Position numbers and translations under genes: made by a program. A stretch of 64,000 nucleotides of DNA from an uncultured Dorea sp. (GTDB lineage: Bacteria > Bacillota > Clostridia > Lachnospirales > Lachnospiraceae), in NCBI GenBank assembly GCA_910585725.1, contig CAJUFA010000009.1, positions 1-64,000 of the forward strand. Reading direction: 5' to 3'. Below the pieces are notes generated by a model. The model was not told the DNA's origin and did no database searches. It was given only the letters and a program-made list of their open reading frames with translations. Below, piece by piece: positions 40,626 through 49,118 of the stretch (position 1 is the stretch's first letter; the number at the start of each line of letters is the position of its first letter).

Positions 40626-41612
40626 TTAGCCCCATTGCGTGCCGACTCCGGCTTTAAGGGCTTTTTCATAGATCGTCCTGGCGGTCACCAGATCCTGAGC
40701 CCCCACGCCCACCGTCTCGTATACGATGATTTCGTCGTCATTTTCCCTTCCGGTCAGATTCCCCTTGATTACATCTCCGATATCGCCGGTAAAGTCGGCC
40801 TCGGTAATGAGACCTTCTTCCAACGGCAGCAAGATGTCGCCGGATTCTGAAAGGACGGCTTCCTTAGAGTCAAAATAGATCTTGGAGGCTCTCGGCAGTA
40901 TCGCAGGGTCCATCTCCTGCATATGATGCTGGTATGCGCCTACACAGCTTATGGTGCATCCTTTTTTAATTTTCGTCCCGTCGAATACGGGTTTGGAAGA
41001 AGGGGTAACGGTAATCAGAAGATCGGCGTCGTCGACGGCTTCATCGGAAGATCTGACTGCCGTAATCTTTGTGCCGTAGGATTCTAATTCTTTCTGCATC
41101 TGTTCGGCAAAAAGGATTGTCCTTTCGTAGTTCAGGTCGAATACCCGCACTTCTTCTAGTTTTCGAACGGCGATCATCGCTTCAAGCTGTGAGGCGGCCT
41201 GACCTCCGGTTCCAATAAGAGCTCCGATCCGGCAGTCTTTCTTTGCCAGAAGTTCGAAAGCCACGCCGGAAGAGGCGCCTGTCCGGAGCTGGGTCACGTA
41301 AGTTCCGTCGAGGACCGCGGTCACGACGCCTGTCTTTCCGTCGATCAGAAGGACTTGCGCGGGCGACGACGGCAAACCATTGTCTATGTTGTGGGGAAAG
41401 ATATTAACCGTTTTTAATGACGCCGTATCCATCTCTTCTATATAAGCGGGCATAAAGAGAAAGCAGCCGTCATATTTGGGCGCCTGGATCTTCGTGCGCA
41501 GCGGTGAATCACATTTTTCTTCTGATACAAGTGTAAATGCTTTCTTGTCAGCCTCGACGGCGTCTTGGATGGTAAATACTTTTTTGATGTCTTCTCGTGA
41601 TAAAAGTAACAT
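40626..41612 (-). CDS. Ornithine cyclodeaminase/mu-crystallin family protein
   Basis: This is a 328-residue NAD(P)-dependent enzyme. Typical segments are LLLSREDIKKVFTIQDAVEA, KTVNIFPHN, LIDGKTGVVTAVLDGTYVTQ, LRTGASSGVAFELLA and the Rossmann loop GALIGTGGQAASQLEAM. GDVIKGNLTGRENDDEIIVY is at the C-terminus. Family members act as ornithine cyclodeaminase, lysine cyclodeaminase, alanine dehydrogenase or imine reductase, and the substrate cannot be fixed here. AAAGGAG precedes the ATG. It is divergent from the protease gene. Confidence 0.85.
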   Translation of the reverse strand: MLLLSREDIKKVFTIQDAVEADKKAFTLVSEEKCDSPLRTKIQAPKYDGCFLFMPAYIEEMDTASLKTVNIFPHNIDNGLPSSPAQVLLIDGKTGVVTAVLDGTYVTQLRTGASSGVAFELLAKKDCRIGALIGTGGQAASQLEAMIAVRKLEEVRVFDLNYERTILFAEQMQKELESYGTKITAVRSSDEAVDDADLLITVTPSSKPVFDGTKIKKGCTISCVGAYQHHMQEMDPAILPRASKIYFDSKEAVLSESGDILLPLEEGLITEADFTGDIGDVIKGNLTGRENDDEIIVYETVGVGAQDLVTARTIYEKALKAGVGTQWG

Positions 41613-41760
41613 TATTTTCTCCTTTCTGTTTCCCTGCTCGGGATATGTGGATTAATCCTCTTTTCTTGAATTATAGCAAATATTCGGCGGGTTGATAAGT
41701 GTGATTTATACACAAAATAGGCGTGTCCGGAATATTCTGGATAAAAAAGGATATTTTCTG

Positions 41761-42657
41761 ATGAATAGAGTGAAACAGCAGATCCATTACTGGTGTGACG
41801 ATACCAGAACAGGGAGGGCGACGGGCCGCAAAATCGCGGTCGCAGTCTTAGATACAGGATTGGCGGGCCATCCCGACTTAAGAGGAAGGGTTCTTGCTTT
41901 CCGGGACTGTGTTAACGGCCGGAACGGGCTGTATGACGACAACGGACACGGTACGCATGTAAGCGGCATCATAGCCGGAAACGGAAGTCTGTCTCGGGGA
42001 ATGTTAAGCGGAATAGCTCCGGAGGCGGATATTGTGGCCGTCAAGGTTCTGGACGCAGGCGGGGAAGGCAGCGTTGAACAGATTCTGGAAGGTATCAGAT
42101 GGATCCGTAAGAATCACAGGCGTTATGGGATACGGATTGTCAATTTATCGGTGGGGGCAAGAAAGGATCTGGATAAGAAAAAAGAGGATTGTCTGGTAGA
42201 GGCGGTAGAGGAATTGTGGGACAGAGAACTCGTAGTGATAGTATCCGCAGGTAACTATGGCCCGGAAAAGGGAAGTATAGCCGTGCCGGGAAACAGCAGG
42301 AAGGTCATTACGGTAGGAGCTTTGGAAGAACCGGGAATGGAAGACGGATGTTCCGGAAACGGACCGACGAAGCAGTGTATCGTGAAACCAGAGGTTATAG
42401 CCCCAGGCTACCGCATCCTTTCCTGCAGCAGCCGTTATCCCGGAAACAGGAGCGCTTATATCAGAAAGAGTGGGACATCTATGGCAACGCCTGTAGTATC
42501 GGGAGCGGCGGCTCTTTTCATGTCCAAATATCCGGAGACCCGGAATGTGGAGTTAAAACTCAGGTTCCGGGAAACCTGCGAACGCATGCCGGAAGATATG
42601 CGGCATGGATGGGGATGTGTCAGAATCGATTGTTTGCTGGGGAATGAGAAAGTCTGA
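41761..42657 (+). CDS. Subtilisin-like serine protease (S8)
   Basis: This 298-residue protease has the full catalytic triad: Asp in AVAVLDTGLAGHPDLRG, His in DDNGHGTHVSGIIAGNG and Ser in KSGTSMATPVVSGAAALF. VSAGNYGPEKGSIAVPGNSR carries the oxyanion asparagine. There is no signal peptide or clear prodomain, so it resembles intracellular subtilisins. The start is uncertain. ATG 41761 has only a weak AAAAGG 11 bases upstream. GTG 41701 or TTG 41692 would add 20-23 basic residues. The length fits a minimal S8 catalytic domain. Confidence 0.85.
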   Translation: MNRVKQQIHYWCDDTRTGRATGRKIAVAVLDTGLAGHPDLRGRVLAFRDCVNGRNGLYDDNGHGTHVSGIIAGNGSLSRGMLSGIAPEADIVAVKVLDAGGEGSVEQILEGIRWIRKNHRRYGIRIVNLSVGARKDLDKKKEDCLVEAVEELWDRELVVIVSAGNYGPEKGSIAVPGNSRKVITVGALEEPGMEDGCSGNGPTKQCIVKPEVIAPGYRILSCSSRYPGNRSAYIRKSGTSMATPVVSGAAALFMSKYPETRNVELKLRFRETCERMPEDMRHGWGCVRIDCLLGNEKV

Positions 42658-42732
42658 AAAGTAACTGTAAATCCAACCTTGTCTCTGTATCTTTTTTATG
42701 ATAAGATAAGGGACATGGCAGATAGAAGAGTC

Positions 42733-42769
42733 CATTGTCTGCTGAAAGCAACTTAAGCGGCAGACAATG
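42733..42769 (+). promoter_or_regulatory. Leader hairpin upstream of glnS
   Basis: CATTGTCTGC (42733-42742) and GCAGACAATG (42760-42769) form a perfect 10-bp stem about 30 bases before the glnS ATG. A second possible stem (TATCTT...AAGATA) lies near 42690-42710. No T-box core motif is present, so the type of control, if any, is unknown. Confidence 0.45.
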
Positions 42770-42797
42770 AAATATAGTGTTTTGAAGGAGGGGTAAT

Positions 42798-44465
42798 ATG
42801 GGAGATGAGACAGTTTCCAGGAATTTTATTGAGCAGGAGATAGACAAGGATCTGTCGGAAGGCGTATACTCGGAGGTGTGTACCAGATTTCCGCCGGAAC
42901 CCAACGGATATCTTCATATCGGACATGCCAAATCTATTCTTTTGAATTCAGGTCTGGCGAAAAAATATAACGGTACGTTCCATCTTAGGTTCGATGATAC
43001 GAACCCGACGAAGGAGGATATGGAGTTTGTAGAATCCATCAAGGAAGACGTGAAGTGGCTTGGGGCAGACTGGAAGGAGCATCTTTATTTTGCGTCGGAT
43101 TATTTCGAGGTGATGTATGAATGCGCCCTCAAACTGATAAGGAAGGGAAAGGCGTTCGTCTGCGACCTTACTGCCGACGAGATCCGTGAATATCGTGGTA
43201 CCTTGAAAGAACCCGGAAAAAACAGTCCGTACCGGGACCGTTCGGTAGAAGAGAATCTCAGGCTTTTTGAGGAGATGAAGGACGGGAAATACAAAGATGG
43301 GGAGAAGGTCCTGCGGGCGAAGATCGATATGGCGTCTCCGAATATCAACATGCGGGATCCGGTAATCTACCGCGTGGCACATATGGCGCACCATAATACG
43401 GGGGACAGATGGTGCATCTATCCTATGTATGATTTTGCGCATCCTATCGAGGACGCGGTGGAGAAGATTACCCACTCGATCTGTACATTGGAATTTGAAG
43501 ACCACAGACCGCTTTACGACTGGGTAGTCAGGGAATGTGAATTTGATCCGGCGCCGCGCCAGATCGAGTTTGCTAAACTGTATCTGACTAATGTCGTGAC
43601 GGGAAAGAGATATATTAAGAAGCTGGTTATGGACGGTATCGTAGACGGCTGGGATGATCCGAGACTTGTGTCCATCGCGGCGCTGCGAAGGAGGGGATTC
43701 ACGCCGGAGTCGCTTCAGATGTTTATCGAGATGTGCGGCGTGTCCAAGAGCCAGAGTTCCGTGGATTACGCCATGCTTGAGTATTGTATCCGGGAAGATC
43801 TTAAGTTAAAGCGTCCGCGTATGATGGCGGTGCTGGACCCGATTAAACTTGTGATCGACAATTATCCGGAGGGAGAGACGGAGTATCTGGAGGTAGAGAA
43901 TAATCTGGAGAATCCCGAGCTTGGCATGCGCAGGCTTCCGTTCTGCAGGGAGTTATATATTGAGCGGGAGGACTTTATGATCGAGCCTCCGAAGAAATAT
44001 TTCCGTCTGTTCCCGGGAAATGAAGTGCGTCTGATGCATGCGTATTTTGTTAAGTGTGTAAGTTATGAGACGGATACCGACGGCAATGTGACGGCGGTGC
44101 ATTGTACGTATGATCCGGAGACGAAGTGCGGCACAGGATTTACCGGCCGGAAGGTGAAAGGAACCATCCACTGGGTAGCGGCTCCCTATGCGAAGCAGAC
44201 GGAGGTGCGCCTTTATGAGAATCTGGTGGATGAAGAGAAGGGCGTATATAATAAAGAAGACGGTTCGCTGAATCTGAATCCCAATTCTCTAATGGTCCGG
44301 AAGGATTGCTATGTGGAAGACAGTTTTGAGAAAGCAGAGGGATGCGACAGTTTCCAGTTCGTAAGGAATGGGTATTTTTGTATTGATTCAAAAGATTCGA
44401 CGCCGGAGAATCTGGTATTTAACCGGATCGTATCATTAAAGAGTTCATTTAAACTGCCAAAGTAG
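42798..44465 (+). CDS. glnS: Glutaminyl-tRNA synthetase
   Basis: This class I aminoacyl-tRNA synthetase charges tRNA-Gln. The 555-residue protein starts with EQEIDKDLSEG and has RFPPEPNGYLHIGHAKSI (HIGH motif) and RFDDTNPTKEDMEFV. Its ARQIEFAKL-type region is followed by the anticodon-binding beta-barrels (KYFRLFPGNEVRLMHAYFVK). The place where other GlnRS carry MSKRKL reads TNVVTGKRYIKKLVMDGIV, so the KMSKS-like loop is altered. The rest of that region (GWDDPRLVSIAALRRRGFTP) is normal. AGGAGGGG precedes ATG 42798. The enzyme was likely acquired by Firmicutes ancestors from a GlxRS lineage, which is inference. Confidence 0.93.
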   Translation: MGDETVSRNFIEQEIDKDLSEGVYSEVCTRFPPEPNGYLHIGHAKSILLNSGLAKKYNGTFHLRFDDTNPTKEDMEFVESIKEDVKWLGADWKEHLYFASDYFEVMYECALKLIRKGKAFVCDLTADEIREYRGTLKEPGKNSPYRDRSVEENLRLFEEMKDGKYKDGEKVLRAKIDMASPNINMRDPVIYRVAHMAHHNTGDRWCIYPMYDFAHPIEDAVEKITHSICTLEFEDHRPLYDWVVRECEFDPAPRQIEFAKLYLTNVVTGKRYIKKLVMDGIVDGWDDPRLVSIAALRRRGFTPESLQMFIEMCGVSKSQSSVDYAMLEYCIREDLKLKRPRMMAVLDPIKLVIDNYPEGETEYLEVENNLENPELGMRRLPFCRELYIEREDFMIEPPKKYFRLFPGNEVRLMHAYFVKCVSYETDTDGNVTAVHCTYDPETKCGTGFTGRKVKGTIHWVAAPYAKQTEVRLYENLVDEEKGVYNKEDGSLNLNPNSLMVRKDCYVEDSFEKAEGCDSFQFVRNGYFCIDSKDSTPENLVFNRIVSLKSSFKLPK

Positions 44466-44499
44466 CCGATAGTTTCTGAATGGATGTTAGGAGTACGCT

Positions 44500-45894
44500 G
44501 TGAACGAATTGACGATGAATCTTAAGAGTCATTCCAAGGTTCCGCTTTATGAACAGATTTATGGTTATATCAAGAAGGATATTCAAAGCGGAAGGATCGC
44601 CTACAAAGAGAAGCTGCCGTCTACCCGCGCTCTGGCAAAACATCTGGAGGTCAGCAGAAGTACGGTGGAATTAGCCTATGAGCAGCTTCTCTCGGAAGGT
44701 TATATTGAGGCGGAACCTTACAGAGGATTTTTTGTGGCGCAGACGGAAGAACTCTATCATCTTGAAAGAGAGAGGCCGATGTCTGCGGTGTCAAAGGAGC
44801 AGAAGAGAAGATATCGGTATGATTTTTCTCCGAATGGAGTTGATCTAAGAAGTTTCCCTTACAACGTATGGCGAAAATTGTCGAAGGATATTTTGCTTGA
44901 TGACAGGACAGAGTTGTTTCGTTCAGGAGATTCCAAAGGAGAGTTAAGTTTCCGCATTGCCATCGGCAGCTATCTTCATCAGGCGAGAGGAGTGAATTGT
45001 TCTCCGGAGCAGATTATCATTGGGGCGGGAAGCGACTATATTCTGATGCTTTTAAGTATGATTCTTGGTAAGGACCGCAGGATCGCGTTTGAAGACCCGG
45101 CGTATAAGCAGGCATACCATATGGCTCGTGCGCTGGGTTATGAGACGGTTCCGGTATCTATGGACAGGAATGGAATGAAGGTATCGGAATTGGAAGAATC
45201 GGAGGCGGATACAGTCTATGTGACTCCGTCTCATCAGTATCCCACAGGGATCGTTATGCCCATCAACCGGAGAATGGAACTGCTGCGATGGGCTCTTAAA
45301 AAACCGGACAGATACGTCGTAGAGGACGACTATGACAGTGAATACAGATATAAGGGCAGACCGATCCCCGCCCTCCAGGGATATGACGCTCACGAAAAGG
45401 TTATCTACCTTGGCACGTTTTCCAGATCAATCGCGCCTGCGATCCGGTTAAGTTATATGGTGCTGCCGCATCCTCTTCTGGATGAATACGAGAGAAGATA
45501 TGATTTCATGCATTCCACCGTCTCCAAAGTAGATCAGATGATCGTTCGGAGATTCCTGGAAGAAGGGTATTATGAACGTCATCTCAATAAGACCAGGGCT
45601 CTTTATAAGAGCCGTCACGACGTGTTGATCGAGGGGCTTAGACCTCTCTTGGATATCCTGACCATATCAGGAGAGCATGCGGGGGTTCATCTGCTTCTTA
45701 CCTTCCGAAACGGGAGGACGGAAGAAGAGCTGATCCGAAGGGCAGCCAAAGAAGACATTCGGATATATGGAATGTCAGATTGCCGGATTCGGAAGTACGG
45801 GAATGAGAAACCGACGATACTGCTTGGTTATGCGAATCTGACAGAAGAGCAGATTCAGGAGGCGGTAAAGATATTGAATCGATGTTTTCGGTGA
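44500..45894 (+). CDS. MocR/PdxR-type regulator (GntR winged helix plus aminotransferase domain)
   Basis: This is a 464-residue fusion. Residues 1-75 form the GntR winged helix (KVPLYEQIYGYIKKDIQSG, then LPSTRALAKHLEVSRSTVEL). From about 110 there is a class I aminotransferase-like domain: IIGAGSDYILMLLSMIL, VTPSHQYPTGIVMP, VEDDYDSEYRYKGRP and the PLP lysine region YLGTFSRSIAPAIRLSY. In that last region the usual S-x-S-K lysine appears as S-R-S-I, so the PLP lysine may be missing. Members often control pyridoxal or amino-acid genes. It starts at GTG 44500 with TTAGGAG 6 bases upstream. Confidence 0.85.
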   Translation: MNELTMNLKSHSKVPLYEQIYGYIKKDIQSGRIAYKEKLPSTRALAKHLEVSRSTVELAYEQLLSEGYIEAEPYRGFFVAQTEELYHLERERPMSAVSKEQKRRYRYDFSPNGVDLRSFPYNVWRKLSKDILLDDRTELFRSGDSKGELSFRIAIGSYLHQARGVNCSPEQIIIGAGSDYILMLLSMILGKDRRIAFEDPAYKQAYHMARALGYETVPVSMDRNGMKVSELEESEADTVYVTPSHQYPTGIVMPINRRMELLRWALKKPDRYVVEDDYDSEYRYKGRPIPALQGYDAHEKVIYLGTFSRSIAPAIRLSYMVLPHPLLDEYERRYDFMHSTVSKVDQMIVRRFLEEGYYERHLNKTRALYKSRHDVLIEGLRPLLDILTISGEHAGVHLLLTFRNGRTEEELIRRAAKEDIRIYGMSDCRIRKYGNEKPTILLGYANLTEEQIQEAVKILNRCFR

Positions 45895-45935
45895 CGGAAG
45901 GATCGTCCTGCAAAGCGGCGCTGGATTTGAATATT

Positions 45936-45976
45936 AAGAAGAGCGCCGGGAAAATGCATTTTCCGATGCCCTTCTT
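45936..45976. terminator. Bidirectional terminator between convergent genes
   Basis: An imperfect stem AAGAAGAGC/GCCCTTCTT encloses the perfect palindrome GGAAAATGCATTTTCC (about 45949-45964). It lies between the MocR gene and the minus-strand DUF2971 gene. Confidence 0.6.
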
Positions 45977-46012
45977 GCAGATTGAATTTATTCTGTGCCA
46001 ATGATAAAGAAA

Positions 46013-46870
46013 CTAATATCTCAATTTTATATTTGACAGAGAAACATCAGCGTCATATCCTTTTGCGCGCAGCATATATTCCATCCCGTTTTTTGCCAAA
46101 TCAATATGATTCTGGGGCGCAACCATGATCTCTTCCACCGGAAGAAGCTTATCACTTAACGGAATCTCTATATAAGGCAGCATAAATCCATCTTTGGCGC
46201 GGAAATGTACGGTTGTATCTTTCTGTTTTCGGAAAATAAAGCGGTATTCCTGTTCTTGTGCAAATCCTTCATGCTTAAAAAACATAGAGTAGACTTCCGT
46301 CGTCTTTTGAAATTTCTTGCAAGCTTTCAGGTAGTTTGTGTCATGCCGGTTATTTGCTCCGGCTTCTAAGATCTCATCGAAGGGCATCCGGAACAGATGG
46401 GGCAGATAATTACAGATAATCCTCTGGATCAATTGTTTTTGCTGCTTTGTATCATAGACTACGAGTCCGTGATAGGCGATCTCGGCGGCTTCTTCTATCC
46501 TTGCGATGATCGCGTTGCTTTGAAATCCTATATTATAACCGGTCTTATTGCCGAATTCCGACCACATGGTAATGCTGTCTCTGCATTTGGAAAAAGAAAG
46601 CACGAAATATTCCCTGCTTTTTGCCCTCTCCAAATAGATAGAATCTTTAAGAAATCTGTCTGCGACCGATGGGTTTTTAACGTTTTCCCGGCACACTTCG
46701 TCTATGATTCCCTGTATATGAGAAAACTCATTGGGATCGTTCAGGAAATCACTTTTGGTGGCCCAGAAACAGTTATGATTAATAATACCGTTGATTCCGT
46801 TACTTTTTGTATAATGATACAGGATGCTGCCCTTTTCAGCGTGTTCCAGCCGGACCTGTCTGCCAGACAT
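46013..46870 (-). CDS. DUF2971 family protein
   Basis: This 285-residue soluble protein has the DUF2971 pattern: LYHYTKSNGINGIINHNCFW, SDFLNDPNEFSH, REYFVLSFSKCRDSITMWSE, YNIGF, FFKHEGFAQEQEYRFIFRK and a C-terminal PYIEIPLSDKLLPVEEIMVA. The fold is probably related to ADP-ribosyltransferase-like or RES-type domains, but this is unproved. No biochemical role is firmly known to me. Such genes are sporadic in genomes and often lie in variable regions. The next minus-strand gene starts upstream and the two may be unrelated. Confidence 0.75.
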   Translation of the reverse strand: MSGRQVRLEHAEKGSILYHYTKSNGINGIINHNCFWATKSDFLNDPNEFSHIQGIIDEVCRENVKNPSVADRFLKDSIYLERAKSREYFVLSFSKCRDSITMWSEFGNKTGYNIGFQSNAIIARIEEAAEIAYHGLVVYDTKQQKQLIQRIICNYLPHLFRMPFDEILEAGANNRHDTNYLKACKKFQKTTEVYSMFFKHEGFAQEQEYRFIFRKQKDTTVHFRAKDGFMLPYIEIPLSDKLLPVEEIMVAPQNHIDLAKNGMEYMLRAKGYDADVSLSNIKLRY

Positions 46871-46875
46871 ACGGG

Positions 46876-47211
46876 TTAGTCTTCCTTGGAATCATCGGAA
46901 GAGTCTTCGGCGTCAGGTGTTTCCTCTTTTTTGTCGGGGCCGTCTTCCTTTGCAGGAGCCTCATCTTCTTTGTCGGACGCCTCTTCTGAATCATCGGCTT
47001 CTTCGTCATTCTTCGCAGACGGATTCAGAGAGACATATTCCCGGTCTGATACCGGTTTTAAGTCGCTGTCCAGATCGAAGTCGTCGTCTTCAAAATCATC
47101 GTCAAATTCGTCAGCCTCACAGGAATCTTGTTTTTTAAAATAATAGATAAGACCCGCGATCGCACCTCCGGCAGCAGCCAGTCCCATTAAACCTTTCATC
47201 CATTTCTTCAT
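46876..47211 (-). CDS. Single-pass membrane protein with long acidic tail
   Basis: This 111-residue protein has a short basic N-terminus (MKKWMKG) and one membrane helix (about 8-24, LMGLAAAGGAIAGLIYYF). A very acidic low-complexity tail (EADEFDDDFEDDDFDLDS, then EEASDKEDEAPAKEDG) follows. The topology suggests a membrane anchor with a disordered acidic domain. ATG 47211 has GGAG about 12 bases upstream and is preferred over the upstream in-frame ATG 47253. No family is recognised. Confidence 0.6.
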   Translation of the reverse strand: MKKWMKGLMGLAAAGGAIAGLIYYFKKQDSCEADEFDDDFEDDDFDLDSDLKPVSDREYVSLNPSAKNDEEADDSEEASDKEDEAPAKEDGPDKKEETPDAEDSSDDSKED

Positions 47212-47424
47212 GATAATTATAACTCCTTTCAAATTCTGTATTTCATCTATCATACCACATATTGTATTATTTTTCCTCTAAAATAATCATAAAATTTGTA
47301 CATTTGGAAAGATATTTATTTTTTATAGATAAATATGTGGAATTATGATAAACTGATTCTTATGCCTGAGAAGTCAGGAGATTGGCAACTTGTGTAATGT
47401 TTTAAAAAGGAGTGCGTGTAATAT

Positions 47425-48987
47425 ATGAATAAAAAGGAGATGCCGGGTACGGCAAAAAAGGGACTGTTTCGCGCTGTATTCAGCAGGACAGGGATTATCT
47501 TGATCTTACTGCTCCTGCAGTTGGGATTTATGGTCGTGTCCTTTTACCGGCTCAGGGATTACCTTCCCTATATCTACGGAGCGTTAATGCTTCTGGAAGC
47601 GATCGTGATAATACATATCATCAATACCAAAGGGAATCCGGCATTCAAGATGACATGGATGCTCTGCGTCCTTGTATTTCCTTTGATGGGCGCGACTTTT
47701 TATGTTTTTGTGCAGCTGCAGATAGGAACCCGTTTTATGCATGATCGTCTGGCGACTTTAAAGATCGAGACGGAGCCCTATATGCGGCAGGATCAAGAGA
47801 TCGTGGATAATCTATGGGCGAGTAAATCCGCGAATGCCCAGTTATCGTATTATCTGTCAAGACAATTGGGATTTCCTACTTACCGGAATACGGAGGTTCA
47901 GTACTTTCCGTTGGGGGAGGATAAGTTCAAAGCTATGGTGCTGGAACTTAAGAAGGCAAGAAAATTCATCTTTATGGAGTATTTTATAGTAGAAAAGGGG
48001 TATATGTGGGGAACGCTCCTGGAAATCTTAAAAGAGAAGGCGATGGAAGGAGTAGAGGTTCGTTTCATGTATGACGGGATGTGCGCGATATCCATGCTGC
48101 CGTATAACTATCCCCGCCAGCTTGAAAGATGGGGAATTGCCTGCAAGATGTCCAACCAGATTAAACCGTTTCTGTCCACCACCCAGAATAACCGCGATCA
48201 CAGGAAGATCTGTGTGATCGACGGGAAGATCGCGTTTACCGGCGGGGTGAATTTGGGGGATGAATATATCAATCAAAAAGTAAGATTCGGGCACTGGAAA
48301 GACACGGCGGTTATGCTTAAAGGTGATGCGGTACAGAGCTTTACCATGATATTCCTGCAGATGTGGAATGTGGAAGAGCGCAGACCCGAACACTATAAGA
48401 AATATATTACGAAAAGATGGAACGGTCTCCGGCGCGGTCTGGGATATGTCATCCCTTATGCAGACAGTCCTTTTGATAATGAAAATGTGGGAGAAGAAGT
48501 GTATTTTCACATACTGAACCATGCGAAGAAGTATGTACATATCATGACGCCTTATCTGATTCTGGATAATGAGATGATAGTGACCTTGACAAGGGTTGCA
48601 AAGAGCGGGATAGAAGTGAAGATTATCATGCCTCATATTCCCGATAAGTGGTATGCGTTCGCAGTCGCGAAGACGTACTATAAAGAATTGATTGAAAGCG
48701 GAGTGCAGATCTATGAGTATACTCCGGGGTTTGTTCATGCCAAAGTGTTCGTGTCGGATGGCGATACGGCGACGGTAGGTACGATTAATCTGGATTACAG
48801 GAGCCTGTATCTGCATTTTGAATGCGGTGTTTTTATCTATAATAATCCTGAGATTGACAAGATCGAAGAGGATTTTCAGGATACGTTGAGGAAATGCCAT
48901 AAGGTGACTCTGGTGGAAGTGAAGGAGAGGACTATGCTTACGAAGATTACGGGACAGATACTGCGTATGATAGCGCCGCTCATGTAG
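47425..48987 (+). CDS. cls: Cardiolipin synthase
   Basis: This phospholipase D-family enzyme condenses two phosphatidylglycerols into cardiolipin at the membrane. The 520 residues start with two membrane helices (about 18-35 and 42-80). Two HKD motifs follow: NRDHRKICVIDGKIAFTGG with NLGDEYIN, and PGFVHAKVFVSDGDTATVGT with NLDYRS. AAAAAGGAG precedes ATG 47425 by 12 bases. Length and domain order are standard for Firmicutes Cls. Confidence 0.95.
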   Translation: MNKKEMPGTAKKGLFRAVFSRTGIILILLLLQLGFMVVSFYRLRDYLPYIYGALMLLEAIVIIHIINTKGNPAFKMTWMLCVLVFPLMGATFYVFVQLQIGTRFMHDRLATLKIETEPYMRQDQEIVDNLWASKSANAQLSYYLSRQLGFPTYRNTEVQYFPLGEDKFKAMVLELKKARKFIFMEYFIVEKGYMWGTLLEILKEKAMEGVEVRFMYDGMCAISMLPYNYPRQLERWGIACKMSNQIKPFLSTTQNNRDHRKICVIDGKIAFTGGVNLGDEYINQKVRFGHWKDTAVMLKGDAVQSFTMIFLQMWNVEERRPEHYKKYITKRWNGLRRGLGYVIPYADSPFDNENVGEEVYFHILNHAKKYVHIMTPYLILDNEMIVTLTRVAKSGIEVKIIMPHIPDKWYAFAVAKTYYKELIESGVQIYEYTPGFVHAKVFVSDGDTATVGTINLDYRSLYLHFECGVFIYNNPEIDKIEEDFQDTLRKCHKVTLVEVKERTMLTKITGQILRMIAPLM

Positions 48988-49015
48988 AATTATTGTAGAA
49001 TTATGTAAAATGCGT

Positions 49016-49044
49016 TTTACAGGAGCAGGAAAATATAGTATAAT
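49016..49044 (+). promoter_or_regulatory. purA promoter
   Basis: TTTACA (49016-49021) and TATAAT (49039-49044) are 17 bases apart, 75 bases before ATG 49119. No purine-box or riboswitch was recognised in the leader. Confidence 0.7.
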
Positions 49045-49118
49045 GCTAAGTGGTTTCTGTAAGGCATGTTCTTTTGGGAAACACAAAGATACGTAATAGC
49101 GACGTAGGAGGAATTAAG

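Noticed and set aside
42658..42797. T-box riboswitch before glnS
   Set aside because: Hairpins are present but the conserved T-box core and specifier-loop features are not.
48028..49086. 352-codon minus-strand frame opposite cls and the purA leader
   Set aside because: His/Arg/Ile-rich shadow of the cardiolipin synthase gene. It runs through the purA promoter and has no family resemblance.
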